NCBI GenBank assembly: GCA_963719275.1
Contig: CAVRBT010000006.1
Span: 62,001-126,000 of the forward strand
Origin: AC-32 sp963719275
GTDB lineage: Bacteria > Actinomycetota > Thermoleophilia > Gaiellales > Gaiellaceae
Reading direction: 5' to 3'
Length of the DNA: 64,000 nt
The notes beneath the pieces are model-generated. The model did no database searches, was not told the DNA's origin, and saw only the letters and a program-made list of their open reading frames with translations. Position numbers and translations under genes: made by a program. Below, in pieces: positions 35,790-43,221 of this stretch. How positions within the stretch are numbered: position 1 is the stretch's first letter; the number at the start of each line of letters is the position of its first letter.

Positions 35790-36821
35790 ATGCCGCCTCG
35801 AAACCTCCCCTTCCCCCCGATGGAGGCCGAGACCGTCGAGGAATTGCCGACGGGCGAGTGGCAGTACGAGCCGAAGTGGGACGGCTTCCGCGGGGTGCTC
35901 GAGAACCTCGGCGGCGGGCTGCGGCTCTGGTCGCGCAACGGCCGGCCGCTGCTGCGCTACTTCCCGGAGCTCGAGGAGGTCGGGGCGAAGCTGCCGCCGG
36001 AGTCGGCGCTCGACGGCGAGATCATCATCGCGCGCAAGGGCCGGCTCGAGTTCGACCAGCTCCAGCTGCGGCTCCATCCGGCGGAGAGCCGGATCAAGCG
36101 GCTGGCGGCGGAGATCCCCGCCGAGTACGTCGCGTTCGACCTGCTCGTCTGGAAGGGCGAGCCGGTGCACGAGCAGCCGCTCGAGAAGCGGCGCCGAGAG
36201 CTCGAGCGCAAGGCGAAGGCGTTCCAGCTCTCGCCTGCGGTGCGCGACCCGAAGCAGGCCGCGAAGTGGCTCGGCCGGCTGGAGCAGGCGGGGCTCGACG
36301 GCGTGATCGCGAAGCGGCTCGGAATGCCGTATCTCCCGGGCTCGCGCGACGGCGTCGTCAAGGTGAAGCCGTACAAGACCGCGGACTGCGTGATCGTCGG
36401 CTTCCGCTGGAGTGACAAGGCGGACGGCCGGATCTCGACGCTGCTGCTCGGGCTCTACGGAGACGACGGCACGCTCGACTTCGTCGGGCACTGCTCGGGC
36501 TTCCCGGCCGCCGTGCGGCGCGAGCTCGAGGCCGAGCTGCCGAAGATGCTCGAGCCGGGACACCTCAGCGACCGCCGGATTCCCGGCGGCCAGAGCCGCT
36601 GGTCGCGCGGCAAGGAGCTGGAGTGGAATCCGGTGCGCCCGGAGCTCGTGTGCGAGGTGCGGTTCGACAAGCTCGAGGGGAACCGCTTCCGGCACGGGAC
36701 GCGCTTCCTGCGCTTCCGTCCCGACAAGGAGGCATCCGCGTGCACGTGGGACCAGGTCAGGCCGAAGCGAAAGCGCGGCGACCCGACCGTCGAGAGCCTG
36801 CTCGGTACCGAACACCGCTAG
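35790..36821 (+). CDS. ATP-dependent DNA ligase, LigC type
   Basis: A 343-residue ligase that seals nicks through an adenylated lysine. Motif I is YEPKWDGFRG (Lys nucleophile). Motif III is YVAFDLLVW, motif IV LDGVIAKR and motif V VKVKPYKT. The C-terminal OB domain ends the protein (FDKLEGNRFRHGTRFLRFRP). No polymerase or nuclease domain is attached, unlike LigD. Its partner, the polymerase domain gene, is convergent with a four-base overlap (CTAG). Together they look like a split form of the bacterial end-joining or excision-repair machinery. No ku gene is within the window. Confidence 0.93.
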   Translation: MPPRNLPFPPMEAETVEELPTGEWQYEPKWDGFRGVLENLGGGLRLWSRNGRPLLRYFPELEEVGAKLPPESALDGEIIIARKGRLEFDQLQLRLHPAESRIKRLAAEIPAEYVAFDLLVWKGEPVHEQPLEKRRRELERKAKAFQLSPAVRDPKQAAKWLGRLEQAGLDGVIAKRLGMPYLPGSRDGVVKVKPYKTADCVIVGFRWSDKADGRISTLLLGLYGDDGTLDFVGHCSGFPAAVRRELEAELPKMLEPGHLSDRRIPGGQSRWSRGKELEWNPVRPELVCEVRFDKLEGNRFRHGTRFLRFRPDKEASACTWDQVRPKRKRGDPTVESLLGTEHR

Positions 36822-37795
36822 CCGCGCTGGTCACGGCCGCGCTGGTCGCTGACCCATCGGCGTGCGCGGCTGTTCGGTTTCGGCTCGCCGATCGACGTGT
36901 CCCCCGGCGGCAGGCCGAGCTGCTCGAAGCGCGGTAGCAGGCTGACCTTGTGCCGCCACATCCCGGCGGTGAGGTCGCCGACCTTCGCGAGCCGCTTCGG
37001 CAGCGTCGTCAACGTGAACCGCGACGGGTCGGAGCGTGCGACCTCGTCCCACCGCAGCGGCGTCGACACGCGCGCGTCCGGGGTCGGCCGCACGGAATAG
37101 GCGGAGGCGATCGTCCGGTCGCGTGCGTTCTGGCCGAAGTCGACGAAGACCCCGCTCCGGTCGGCCACGCGCCACGTCGTCGTCGCCACGTCCTGCTCGC
37201 CCACGCGCCGCTCGACCTCCTCCGCGAGCGCCTTCGCGAACCGGCGCACCTCCGGGAATGCGAGCTCCGGCCGAATCGGCGCGAGGATGTGCAGCCCGGT
37301 GGCACCCGAGGTCTTCGGGTACGACGCGAGCCCGAGGCCGTCCATTACCTCCTTCACGACCAGCGCGACCTCGCGAACGAGCTCCCACGGATTGCCCTTG
37401 CTCGGATCGAGGTCGATCAGCAGGTAGTCCGGCCGCTCGATGTCGTCCACGCGCGAGTGCCAGGTGTGGAGCTCGATGCAGCCGAGGTTCACCACCCATG
37501 CGAGCGCCGCCGCGTTGTCGACGACGGCGAAGACCGTGGTATGGCCGCTCGGGAACCGCACGAACTTCTCGTCCACGAAGTCCGGGTGCGACGGCACGCG
37601 CTTCTGGTGGAAGAAGTCCCCCTCGACGCCGTTCGGATAGCGCTTCATGTGGAACAGCCGCCGCCGGATGTGGTGCAGCGCGAACGGCGCGACGCCGAGG
37701 TAGTAGCCGACGAGGTCGCCCTTGGTCAGCCCCGGCTTCGGGAAGAAGACCTTGTCCGGGTTCGTGATCGCGACGTCGTGCCGGCCGATCCGCAT
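36818..37795 (-). CDS. LigD-type primase-polymerase (PolDom/Prim-PolC)
   Basis: A 325-residue archaeo-eukaryotic primase-type polymerase. It begins with the DNA-end phosphate-binding region (TNPDKVFFPKPGLTKGDLVG, FHMKRYPNGVEGDFFHQKR). The catalytic metal-binding pair is in YLLIDLDPS, the second motif is TSGATGLHI, and the third part is VSTPLRWDEV. It adds NTPs or dNTPs at DNA ends or gaps during repair. It is a stand-alone protein, as in Prim-PolC/LigC systems of actinobacteria. The stop overlaps the ligase stop. Confidence 0.93.
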   Translation of the reverse strand: MRIGRHDVAITNPDKVFFPKPGLTKGDLVGYYLGVAPFALHHIRRRLFHMKRYPNGVEGDFFHQKRVPSHPDFVDEKFVRFPSGHTTVFAVVDNAAALAWVVNLGCIELHTWHSRVDDIERPDYLLIDLDPSKGNPWELVREVALVVKEVMDGLGLASYPKTSGATGLHILAPIRPELAFPEVRRFAKALAEEVERRVGEQDVATTTWRVADRSGVFVDFGQNARDRTIASAYSVRPTPDARVSTPLRWDEVARSDPSRFTLTTLPKRLAKVGDLTAGMWRHKVSLLPRFEQLGLPPGDTSIGEPKPNSRARRWVSDQRGRDQRG

Positions 37796-37842
37796 CGCGG
37801 AGAAGTATGGGGCCCGGTCGCCCGGGCCCAGTCAGTCAGCAG

Positions 37843-37931
37843 CGGAGAGGGCGGGATTTGAACCCGCGATGGACCTTTCGGCCCATACGCGATTTCCAGT
37901 CGCGCTCCTTAGACCGCTCGGACACCTCTCC
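37843..37931 (-). tRNA. tRNA-Ser (GGA)
   Basis: On the minus strand, GGAGAGG pairs with CCTCTCC in the acceptor stem, discriminator G. There is a long variable arm (class II), a GGTTCAAATCC T-loop and anticodon loop CTGGAAA giving GGA. Reads UCC/UCU. Confidence 0.95.
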
Positions 37932-38003
37932 GAGAGCGAGCAAGGGTATCGCCTGCCGCACAACCTCTCGTTTGCCGCACCGGGTACACGCACCAAGTGG
38001 CTG

Positions 38004-38033
38004 ACGAAGGGCCTCCCGCGGGAGGCCCTTCGT
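38004..38033. terminator. Perfect 30-nt palindrome, probable terminator
   Basis: ACGAAGGGCCTCCCG followed by its exact complement gives a 15-bp stem with no spacer. It lies just after the stop of the minus-strand ABM gene and before the tRNA-Ser gene. TTCT follows on the plus side. A factor-independent terminator is the likely role, although the T-run is short. Confidence 0.65.
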
Positions 38034-38050
38034 TCTGCCATGGAGGGCGC

Positions 38051-38335
38051 CTACATCGACTCGCGGAAGGCGACGTCGTAGCGGGTCACCGAGGAGCGGC
38101 TGCCGGGGGTGTCGCCGGGATCCATGTTGTTCAGGATCTCGTCGCCCTGGCGGTAGTCCTCCTCGTTCTCGAAGAAGAGGACGACCATCGACCGCTCCGC
38201 CTCGGGGTCGTGCAGAACGACGATCTCCTTCGCGTTCAGCCCTTCGGGCGGGTCTTGCCCCTGCATCTCGGAGCTCATGGCGTCCATCCGGTCTTTGTTG
38301 ACGCCGTCGAACATGACCACGCGCGCGAGTGCCAT
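38051..38335 (-). CDS. ABM-like dimeric alpha-beta barrel protein
   Basis: A 94-residue soluble protein: MALARVVMFDGVNKDRMDAM leads a ferredoxin-like fold (EIVVLHDPEAERSMVVLFFE, then NEEDYRQGDEILNNMD). It resembles antibiotic-biosynthesis-monooxygenase-type barrels with no visible cofactor residues. ATG 38335 has AGGAGG five bases upstream. A similar barrel protein occurs at 58335-58610. Function unknown. Confidence 0.7.
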   Translation of the reverse strand: MALARVVMFDGVNKDRMDAMSSEMQGQDPPEGLNAKEIVVLHDPEAERSMVVLFFENEEDYRQGDEILNNMDPGDTPGSRSSVTRYDVAFRESM

Positions 38336-38386
38336 CGCAGCCTCCTTGGTCGTTTGGGCGACCCTACAGCGCCCGTTCCTGGCGGA

Positions 38387-38495
38387 TGACCCAAGCGACA
38401 TCTCGTACCGCAACTTCCGCGTGCGCTGGGATGTAGCCAACCCGGACCCGCACCGCTTCGACGGCAACCGCGACGGCGTCGGCTGCGAGACGTAG
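38387..38495 (+). pseudogene. Excalibur-domain fragment
   Basis: The plus strand encodes DISYRNFRVRWDVANPDPHR, then FDGNRDGVGCET and a stop, matching the end of an Excalibur Ca2+-binding domain (D-x-D-x-D-G-x-x-C-E). The usual N-terminal Cys, signal peptide and start are missing; the frame runs back into the promoter area of the minus-strand gene. It is a truncated surface-protein gene. Confidence 0.5.
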
Positions 38496-38535
38496 AGCCC
38501 GACGAGGGCCTTCGAGCTCACTGGTGTCGCCGCGG

Positions 38536-38679
38536 TCAGTGGCGGATCAGCCGGCGTAGGAGCCCCCGCCGTTCCCAGCTACAAGAGGCCGCCGCCTGCT
38601 CGGCAGGGGTCGGCGGGATGGTGCTCGGAAACCACGAGCGTGGCTCAGGATGGTTTGTTGTGTCTGCCTTCACGTTCAT
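38536..38679 (-). CDS. Hypothetical 47-residue protein
   Basis: ATG 38679 is preceded by GAAGGGAG at a good distance. The product is polar and Pro-rich (PEPRSWFPSTIPPTPAEQAA) with one Cys and an Arg-rich end (ERRGLLRRLIRH). No family is recognised. It lies alone between the Excalibur fragment and the end of the respiratory operon. Coding status rests on the ribosome site. Confidence 0.35.
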   Translation of the reverse strand: MNVKADTTNHPEPRSWFPSTIPPTPAEQAAASCSWERRGLLRRLIRH

Positions 38680-38833
38680 CTGTGGACTCCCTTCGAATCG
38701 ACGTTGAGCCAAGGAGACCACCAGCGCATGAGAGCGACCTGAGAACGCCGTAAGAACTGCCTAGGAACTTGTGAGTCGCGCCTGTGCGGAGTTATTCGAC
38801 CAGGGCCAGGGGCCGCTCGCGGGAGCCAGACCC

Positions 38834-41800
38834 CTACGCTGGTCTTGTCCTCTGGCTGTAGGTGAGGCGCGACCGCTTCGAGGACGCTGCCAGCTGGCGA
38901 GGACCGGCCTCTTTCCCCACGAAGGCGAAGCCGCTGAACATAAGGGCGATCCCCAGCAGCTCGCCGACGTAGACGAACTCGTACGAGCCGGTCCGCGAGA
39001 GACCGGTTGCGAGGGCGACCACGAGCGCGCCACCGCCGATCCAGAGGTTCGGCCTCACCCGTTGGCGCCGAAGGATGGAATACAGCGAGCCGCCAACCAG
39101 GAAGACCGTCCCGAAGGTGTTCAGGGCGATCGCCCAGAGGAACGCGTGCCCCGCGAGGGCGCTGTTGGCCGGCGGGCGGCCGTGCGGCGTTGCGGCGAGG
39201 GCTCCGGCGTCCACGGGAGCGAGCACGACCGTCACCACGGCGGCTACGATCGCCACCGCGAGGCCGCCGAGAAGCAGGTCGCGCGCGCGCTTCGGCAGCA
39301 GCAGCCACGCCGACCCGGCGCCGAGGCACGCCACCGTCAGAATCGCTCCCGCGACGTAGTACGTCCGGAAGAGCGCCGGGCTCCAGCCGGTCCGCTGCGC
39401 GACAGCCTCGGCTGCGGCTGCAACCGCGAACGCTGCGAACCCGAGCCCCCAGAGCACCTTCTCGCCGGACGGGCGCCGCAGTAGGGAGCGCAGCAGGAGC
39501 CACGCGAAGGAGAGCGCAACGAGCGCGGCGCAGAGCGGCAGCAGCGCGTCCAGCACCGCGGGCGCGGAGGCGTGCGGACGGGAGCTGATCGCCGAGACCG
39601 GCGCGGACGGCGCGACGATGCGCAGGTAGGCGAAGTCGCGTCCGCCGAACATGCCCTCGTGTGTCGCGACGAAGGCGTAGCGTCCCGGCCGCAGCGACCG
39701 TCGCGGGGTGAGGACGAGCTCCCGGGGTGCCGCGGCCGCGGCGCGCAACGACACCGCCCCGCCACGGTCGAGATCGAACAGCTGGTACGCCTTCGGCGCG
39801 TCGACGGCGGCCGCACGCACGAGGAGCGAGCGCAGGTCGGCGGCGTGTAGGCGCAGGGCGTCGTGAGGGTACGTCCCCTGCGGGCCGTTCCAGGCGAAGA
39901 GCTTGACCGGGCCGCGCTTCGTGCTCACGAACTGGCCCGTCACCTCCTGCGTCAGACGGGGCTCGTACGAGTACCGGACGGTGCTCCCGCCGACTCCCGC
40001 GAGCGCGGGGACGAACGGGATCGCCACGAGCAGCAGGAGGAGCGCACCGATCGCGGTGCTCACCCGGGCACGGTAGCCCGCGAGGCGACGCGTCCGGCCC
40101 CGCGGCGGGCGGCCGTCGAGCCTCGCGCGCCGGCGCGCGTGCGCCCGGTACAGCAGCGCCGAGGAGAGCAGCGCCATCGCCGGCAACCAGACCAGCTCCG
40201 CCCGCCAGCCGACCGCGCGCAGCGGCCCGTTCCCGTAGGGGCTGAAGGCGGCAGGAATCACCGCCCAGCTGAGCGCGGGACCCACCAGCAGCAGGATCGA
40301 GGCCACCAGCGGGAAACCCGCGAAGAGCCAGCCGACGCCCGGAAAGCCCATCAGCCCGAGCGGGAGCTCGTACGCCGCGAGCGCGGCCGGGCTGCGGCGG
40401 CGCACGCGCTTCGGGATCGTTCCCGAGTAGGCGCCAGGCGTTGCGGCGAGCGCGGCCCGGCCGGCGGCCCGCTGCCGCTCGGTCATCCGCCAGGTCGCTC
40501 CGGCGAAGGCGCCGAACCCGGCCAGCACGAGCAGCGAGGCCGGGACGAGCACGAGCGCCTGCCACGGAGCGAGCGACGCGACGACGGAGCCGAAGCGCGC
40601 GCCGCGCGCGACGCGGTGTGCCTCCAAGGCCGAGAAGGCCACGCCACCCGCGTAGTAGACGGCGATCCCCGCCGGCACGCACAGCCAGGCGAGCCGCGCC
40701 CGCCGCGCCTGCCACTCGGCTCCGAGCCGATGCAGCGCCGTCAGGGAAAGGCCCATCAGAAGCAGCATCAGGCCGCCCAGCATGTTCAGCTGGGCATGGA
40801 GGTTGACGATCACGTCGCCGGCCTCGCCCCCGCGATCGAGCGCCTCGTTCACGAGCGGCACGGCCTGGACCGGGCCTTGCAGCGTCCCCACGGCGAGCGC
40901 GGCGCATCCGGCCAGCACGAAGGGACGCAGCCGCTCCCCCGCGCCCCGTACCGAGCGCACCACCGTCGCGAGCAGGAGCCAGAAGGCCGCGAACATCGCG
41001 ATCCCCGAGCCCATGATCAGGAACGGGTGGAGCGCGGTCGCCTCTTCCGCCTGTTCCGGCGTGAGCCCGCGGTGCACCACCAGGCCGCCCTCGTGGAAGC
41101 CGAGGTAGAGCGTCGAGAAGTAGAAGGCCAGCGACCCGCCGAGCAGCGCGAAGAAGCAGGCGTCGACGAGGCGGCGCGAGGGCTCCCTGCCCCCGGCCGA
41201 GCGCACGAGCGCGAAGAAGGATCCGGCCACCAGCATGGTCAGTCCGGTGACGAGGTTGATGTGCGCGTGGCTGATCGGGTCGATCCAGTCACCCGCGTGG
41301 CCCGCCTTGTAGAGCCAGTCCGCGTTCTTCGGCTGTACCTGAATCACGCCCTGGACGGTGCCGACGGTGAGCGCCGCGGCACCTGTCGCGAAGAACTTCC
41401 AGAGGTGCCACTGGGGCTTCGGCACCTTCACGAGGCGCGACTGGAAGATCGTGAGGCAGACGTTGGTCGCGAAGCACCAGTAGCCGAGGCCCATCACCCC
41501 GGCGCCCATCCCGGTCGGCGCCTTGTACCAGTTGCCGAGGTGCTCCTTCGCCGCCGGGTAGGTCCAGCCATGCTCCATCAGGCGACCCATCGCGATCCCG
41601 TTGCCGACAAGCGAGACGTAGAAGACCGCCAACCCGATGGCCGTGAACCAGAACGCGCATTGCGCCAGGCCCTCGCTCGTGAGCGGCCTACGGACGATCC
41701 GCGGCAGCGCGAGCCAACACAGCCCGGTCGCGAGCAGCGTTCCGCCGCCGACGATCATCACGTGCGTGTTCGAGAGATCGCGGACGAGGTGGCCCGCGTA

Positions 41801-42061
41801 GCCGGTGCGGGCGAGGTAGTCGGCGAGCCACGGGAGGTTCTTGACGACCATGTGCAGCGACCCGAGGACGAGGAACGCGCCGCCCGCGAGGAAGTACTTC
41901 GCCACCTTGCGGTCGTGCGCGTGCAGCTCCTCGTCGGGGTAGGCCTCTTCGCGTACCGGCGGAGCTCGGCCGGGGACGAACCGGAAGAGCGCGGCCAGGA
42001 CGACCGCGAAGAACGCGACGTACGTCAGGAACTGGAGCGACGTCAGGTGCTTCAGGTACAC
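38834..42061 (-). CDS. Giant membrane protein with two degenerate heme-copper-oxidase-like modules
   Basis: A 1,075-residue protein with more than 20 hydrophobic segments, last gene of the cbb3 operon. Two modules repeat the same signals. Module 1 has LSNTHVMIVGG (His100), VGTVQGVIQV and ISHAHINLVTG (His265/267). Module 2 has ALHPFLIMGSG (His345), VGTLQGPVQAV and VNLHAQLNMLGG (His422). They resemble helices II and X of oxidase subunit I, which hold hemes. The Cu-B His of helix VI and the His-His of helix VII are not seen, so oxygen or NO reduction is unlikely. The C-terminal half has more helices and an extracytoplasmic beta-rich domain (about 700-830, ELVLTPRRSLRPGRYAFVAT). Likely a heme-binding quinol or electron-transfer partner of the oxidase; no exact family recognised. 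GTG start is 11 nt after the previous stop. Confidence 0.7.
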   Translation of the reverse strand: MYLKHLTSLQFLTYVAFFAVVLAALFRFVPGRAPPVREEAYPDEELHAHDRKVAKYFLAGGAFLVLGSLHMVVKNLPWLADYLARTGYAGHLVRDLSNTHVMIVGGGTLLATGLCWLALPRIVRRPLTSEGLAQCAFWFTAIGLAVFYVSLVGNGIAMGRLMEHGWTYPAAKEHLGNWYKAPTGMGAGVMGLGYWCFATNVCLTIFQSRLVKVPKPQWHLWKFFATGAAALTVGTVQGVIQVQPKNADWLYKAGHAGDWIDPISHAHINLVTGLTMLVAGSFFALVRSAGGREPSRRLVDACFFALLGGSLAFYFSTLYLGFHEGGLVVHRGLTPEQAEEATALHPFLIMGSGIAMFAAFWLLLATVVRSVRGAGERLRPFVLAGCAALAVGTLQGPVQAVPLVNEALDRGGEAGDVIVNLHAQLNMLGGLMLLLMGLSLTALHRLGAEWQARRARLAWLCVPAGIAVYYAGGVAFSALEAHRVARGARFGSVVASLAPWQALVLVPASLLVLAGFGAFAGATWRMTERQRAAGRAALAATPGAYSGTIPKRVRRRSPAALAAYELPLGLMGFPGVGWLFAGFPLVASILLLVGPALSWAVIPAAFSPYGNGPLRAVGWRAELVWLPAMALLSSALLYRAHARRRARLDGRPPRGRTRRLAGYRARVSTAIGALLLLLVAIPFVPALAGVGGSTVRYSYEPRLTQEVTGQFVSTKRGPVKLFAWNGPQGTYPHDALRLHAADLRSLLVRAAAVDAPKAYQLFDLDRGGAVSLRAAAAAPRELVLTPRRSLRPGRYAFVATHEGMFGGRDFAYLRIVAPSAPVSAISSRPHASAPAVLDALLPLCAALVALSFAWLLLRSLLRRPSGEKVLWGLGFAAFAVAAAAEAVAQRTGWSPALFRTYYVAGAILTVACLGAGSAWLLLPKRARDLLLGGLAVAIVAAVVTVVLAPVDAGALAATPHGRPPANSALAGHAFLWAIALNTFGTVFLVGGSLYSILRRQRVRPNLWIGGGALVVALATGLSRTGSYEFVYVGELLGIALMFSGFAFVGKEAGPRQLAASSKRSRLTYSQRTRPA

Positions 42062-42072
42062 GGCCTAAGGCC

Positions 42073-42252
42073 TCAGCGGAGGCCGGGCTCGAGGAAGTAG
42101 ATGACCAGCGTCCAGCCGAAGTAGAGGAGGATTAACACGCCGAGGATCACCCAGGCGCGGATGACGGCGCTGCGGGAGTGGCGGATTTCCTCGCCCACGT
42201 CCCGGTACCCGACGAGGGGGCGCGCAGGCCGCGGCGTCGGTTCTTCGGCCAT
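42073..42252 (-). CDS. Small CcoQ-like membrane protein of the cbb3 operon
   Basis: A 59-residue protein with a polar N-terminus (RPLVGYRDVGEEIRHSRSAV) and one transmembrane helix (AWVILGVLILLYFGWTLVIY). Size and location suit an assembly or stability subunit like CcoQ, without real sequence identity. Its ATG shares a base with the previous stop (TGATG). Confidence 0.6.
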   Translation of the reverse strand: MAEEPTPRPARPLVGYRDVGEEIRHSRSAVIRAWVILGVLILLYFGWTLVIYFLEPGLR

Positions 42253-42581
42253 CAGAACACCTTCTCCATGACGCGGGCCCGCTCGGAGCGGATGCCGCCG
42301 ACGTCCGACAGCATGCGCTCCGCCGTGTAGCCACGCTCGAGGAACGCCTCGAGCTGCTCGAGCGTGTCCCACACCGAGTAGCAGTGGAGGAGGATGTCGC
42401 CGTTGCTCTCGAGCGCTATGAACGCCTCGATCTTCTGGCAGCCGGGGTACTCCTGGACGTGGGCCTTCAGGCTCTGCAGCGAGCCGTAGATCTCCTCCCA
42501 CTTTTCGGCGGGGATCCGGGCGAACGTGCCCGAGGCCCAAGAGACATAGGGAAGGACGAGCGACTGTTCCTGAGCGCTCAT
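42252..42581 (-). CDS. ABM-like barrel protein inside the oxidase operon
   Basis: A 109-residue soluble protein predicted to be a dimeric ferredoxin-like barrel: LVLPYVSWASGTFARIPAEK, VQEYPGCQKIEAFIALESNG and LLHCYSVWDTLEQLEAFLER. The fold is shared by heme-degrading monooxygenases and heme chaperone-like proteins. A soluble ABM domain translationally coupled to oxidase subunits (TGATG on both sides) suggests heme handling; this is inference. Catalytic residues cannot be named. Confidence 0.65.
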   Translation of the reverse strand: MSAQEQSLVLPYVSWASGTFARIPAEKWEEIYGSLQSLKAHVQEYPGCQKIEAFIALESNGDILLHCYSVWDTLEQLEAFLERGYTAERMLSDVGGIRSERARVMEKVF

Positions 42582-42922
42582 CAGAACTTCTGACCCCAGA
42601 CGAGGTGGCCGACGATGATGGCGACGGCCCAGCCGGTGAGCAGCACGGTCAGCAGCAAGAAGAAGGACGTCGCGGGACCGGCGAGCTCGGTGGTGTACCC
42701 GCCGAAGCTGTCTGCCCGGTAGATCTTCTGCTTCGTGGTGCGGTACTGCCAGACCCACCAGAGCGCGATCAGCACGAGCGCGATCACGAACCCCCACAGC
42801 CAGGCGAGGTCGATCCAACGAATCTCCCACGTGGCCGCGCGCTGCATCGTCTCCTGATGGGCCTGGAGGTACTGGTAGTACGCCTGCGCGTCTTGCGGAG
42901 AGTCGCCGCTGGGCATCCCCAT
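42581..42922 (-). CDS. Two-helix membrane protein of the cbb3 operon
   Basis: A 113-residue protein. A polar, Gln-rich start (DSPQDAQAYYQYLQAHQETM) precedes a first helix (LAWLWGFVIALVLIALWWVW), a short cytoplasmic loop (QYRTTKQKIYRAD) and a second helix (FFLLLTVLLTGWAVAIIVGH). No known oxidase subunit matches clearly. It is coupled to both neighbours by TGATG overlaps and may be a structural subunit. Confidence 0.65.
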   Translation of the reverse strand: MGMPSGDSPQDAQAYYQYLQAHQETMQRAATWEIRWIDLAWLWGFVIALVLIALWWVWQYRTTKQKIYRADSFGGYTTELAGPATSFFLLLTVLLTGWAVAIIVGHLVWGQKF

Positions 42923-43221
42923 CAGGTCCACTCCTCCTCGTCGAGCGCCCAGTCGGGCGTGTAGTAGTCCTCTTCGTCGACGTACAGCGGGATCGATGCG
43001 ACGCGGTCGAGCTCCTGGAAGTGGCCCGCCTTCCACGCGGCCAGGAACGCCACCACCGCCAGCCCGGAGAAGATGAAGAAGGTGTCGAGCATCCAGTCCG
43101 CCATCACCCAGCGGGACTCGTTCGTCTCGGGCTGGTCGTGCGCGAACGCAAGTGCAGGCCAGGTGAGCGAGGCTGCGATCGTGACCGCCGCAGTGAACAG
43201 GAACGCTCGGACGCGGCTCAT
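42922..43221 (-). CDS. Exported single-helix protein of the cbb3 operon
   Basis: A 99-residue protein with a signal peptide or first helix (FLFTAAVTIAASLTWPALAF-AHD), a second helix (TFFIFSGLAVVAFLAAWKAG) and an acidic, Tyr-rich tail (YVDEEDYYTPDWALDEEEW). The acidic tail could dock a positively charged electron donor or metal, but this is inference. ATG 43221 overlaps the CcoOP stop by four bases. Confidence 0.62.
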   Translation of the reverse strand: MSRVRAFLFTAAVTIAASLTWPALAFAHDQPETNESRWVMADWMLDTFFIFSGLAVVAFLAAWKAGHFQELDRVASIPLYVDEEDYYTPDWALDEEEWT

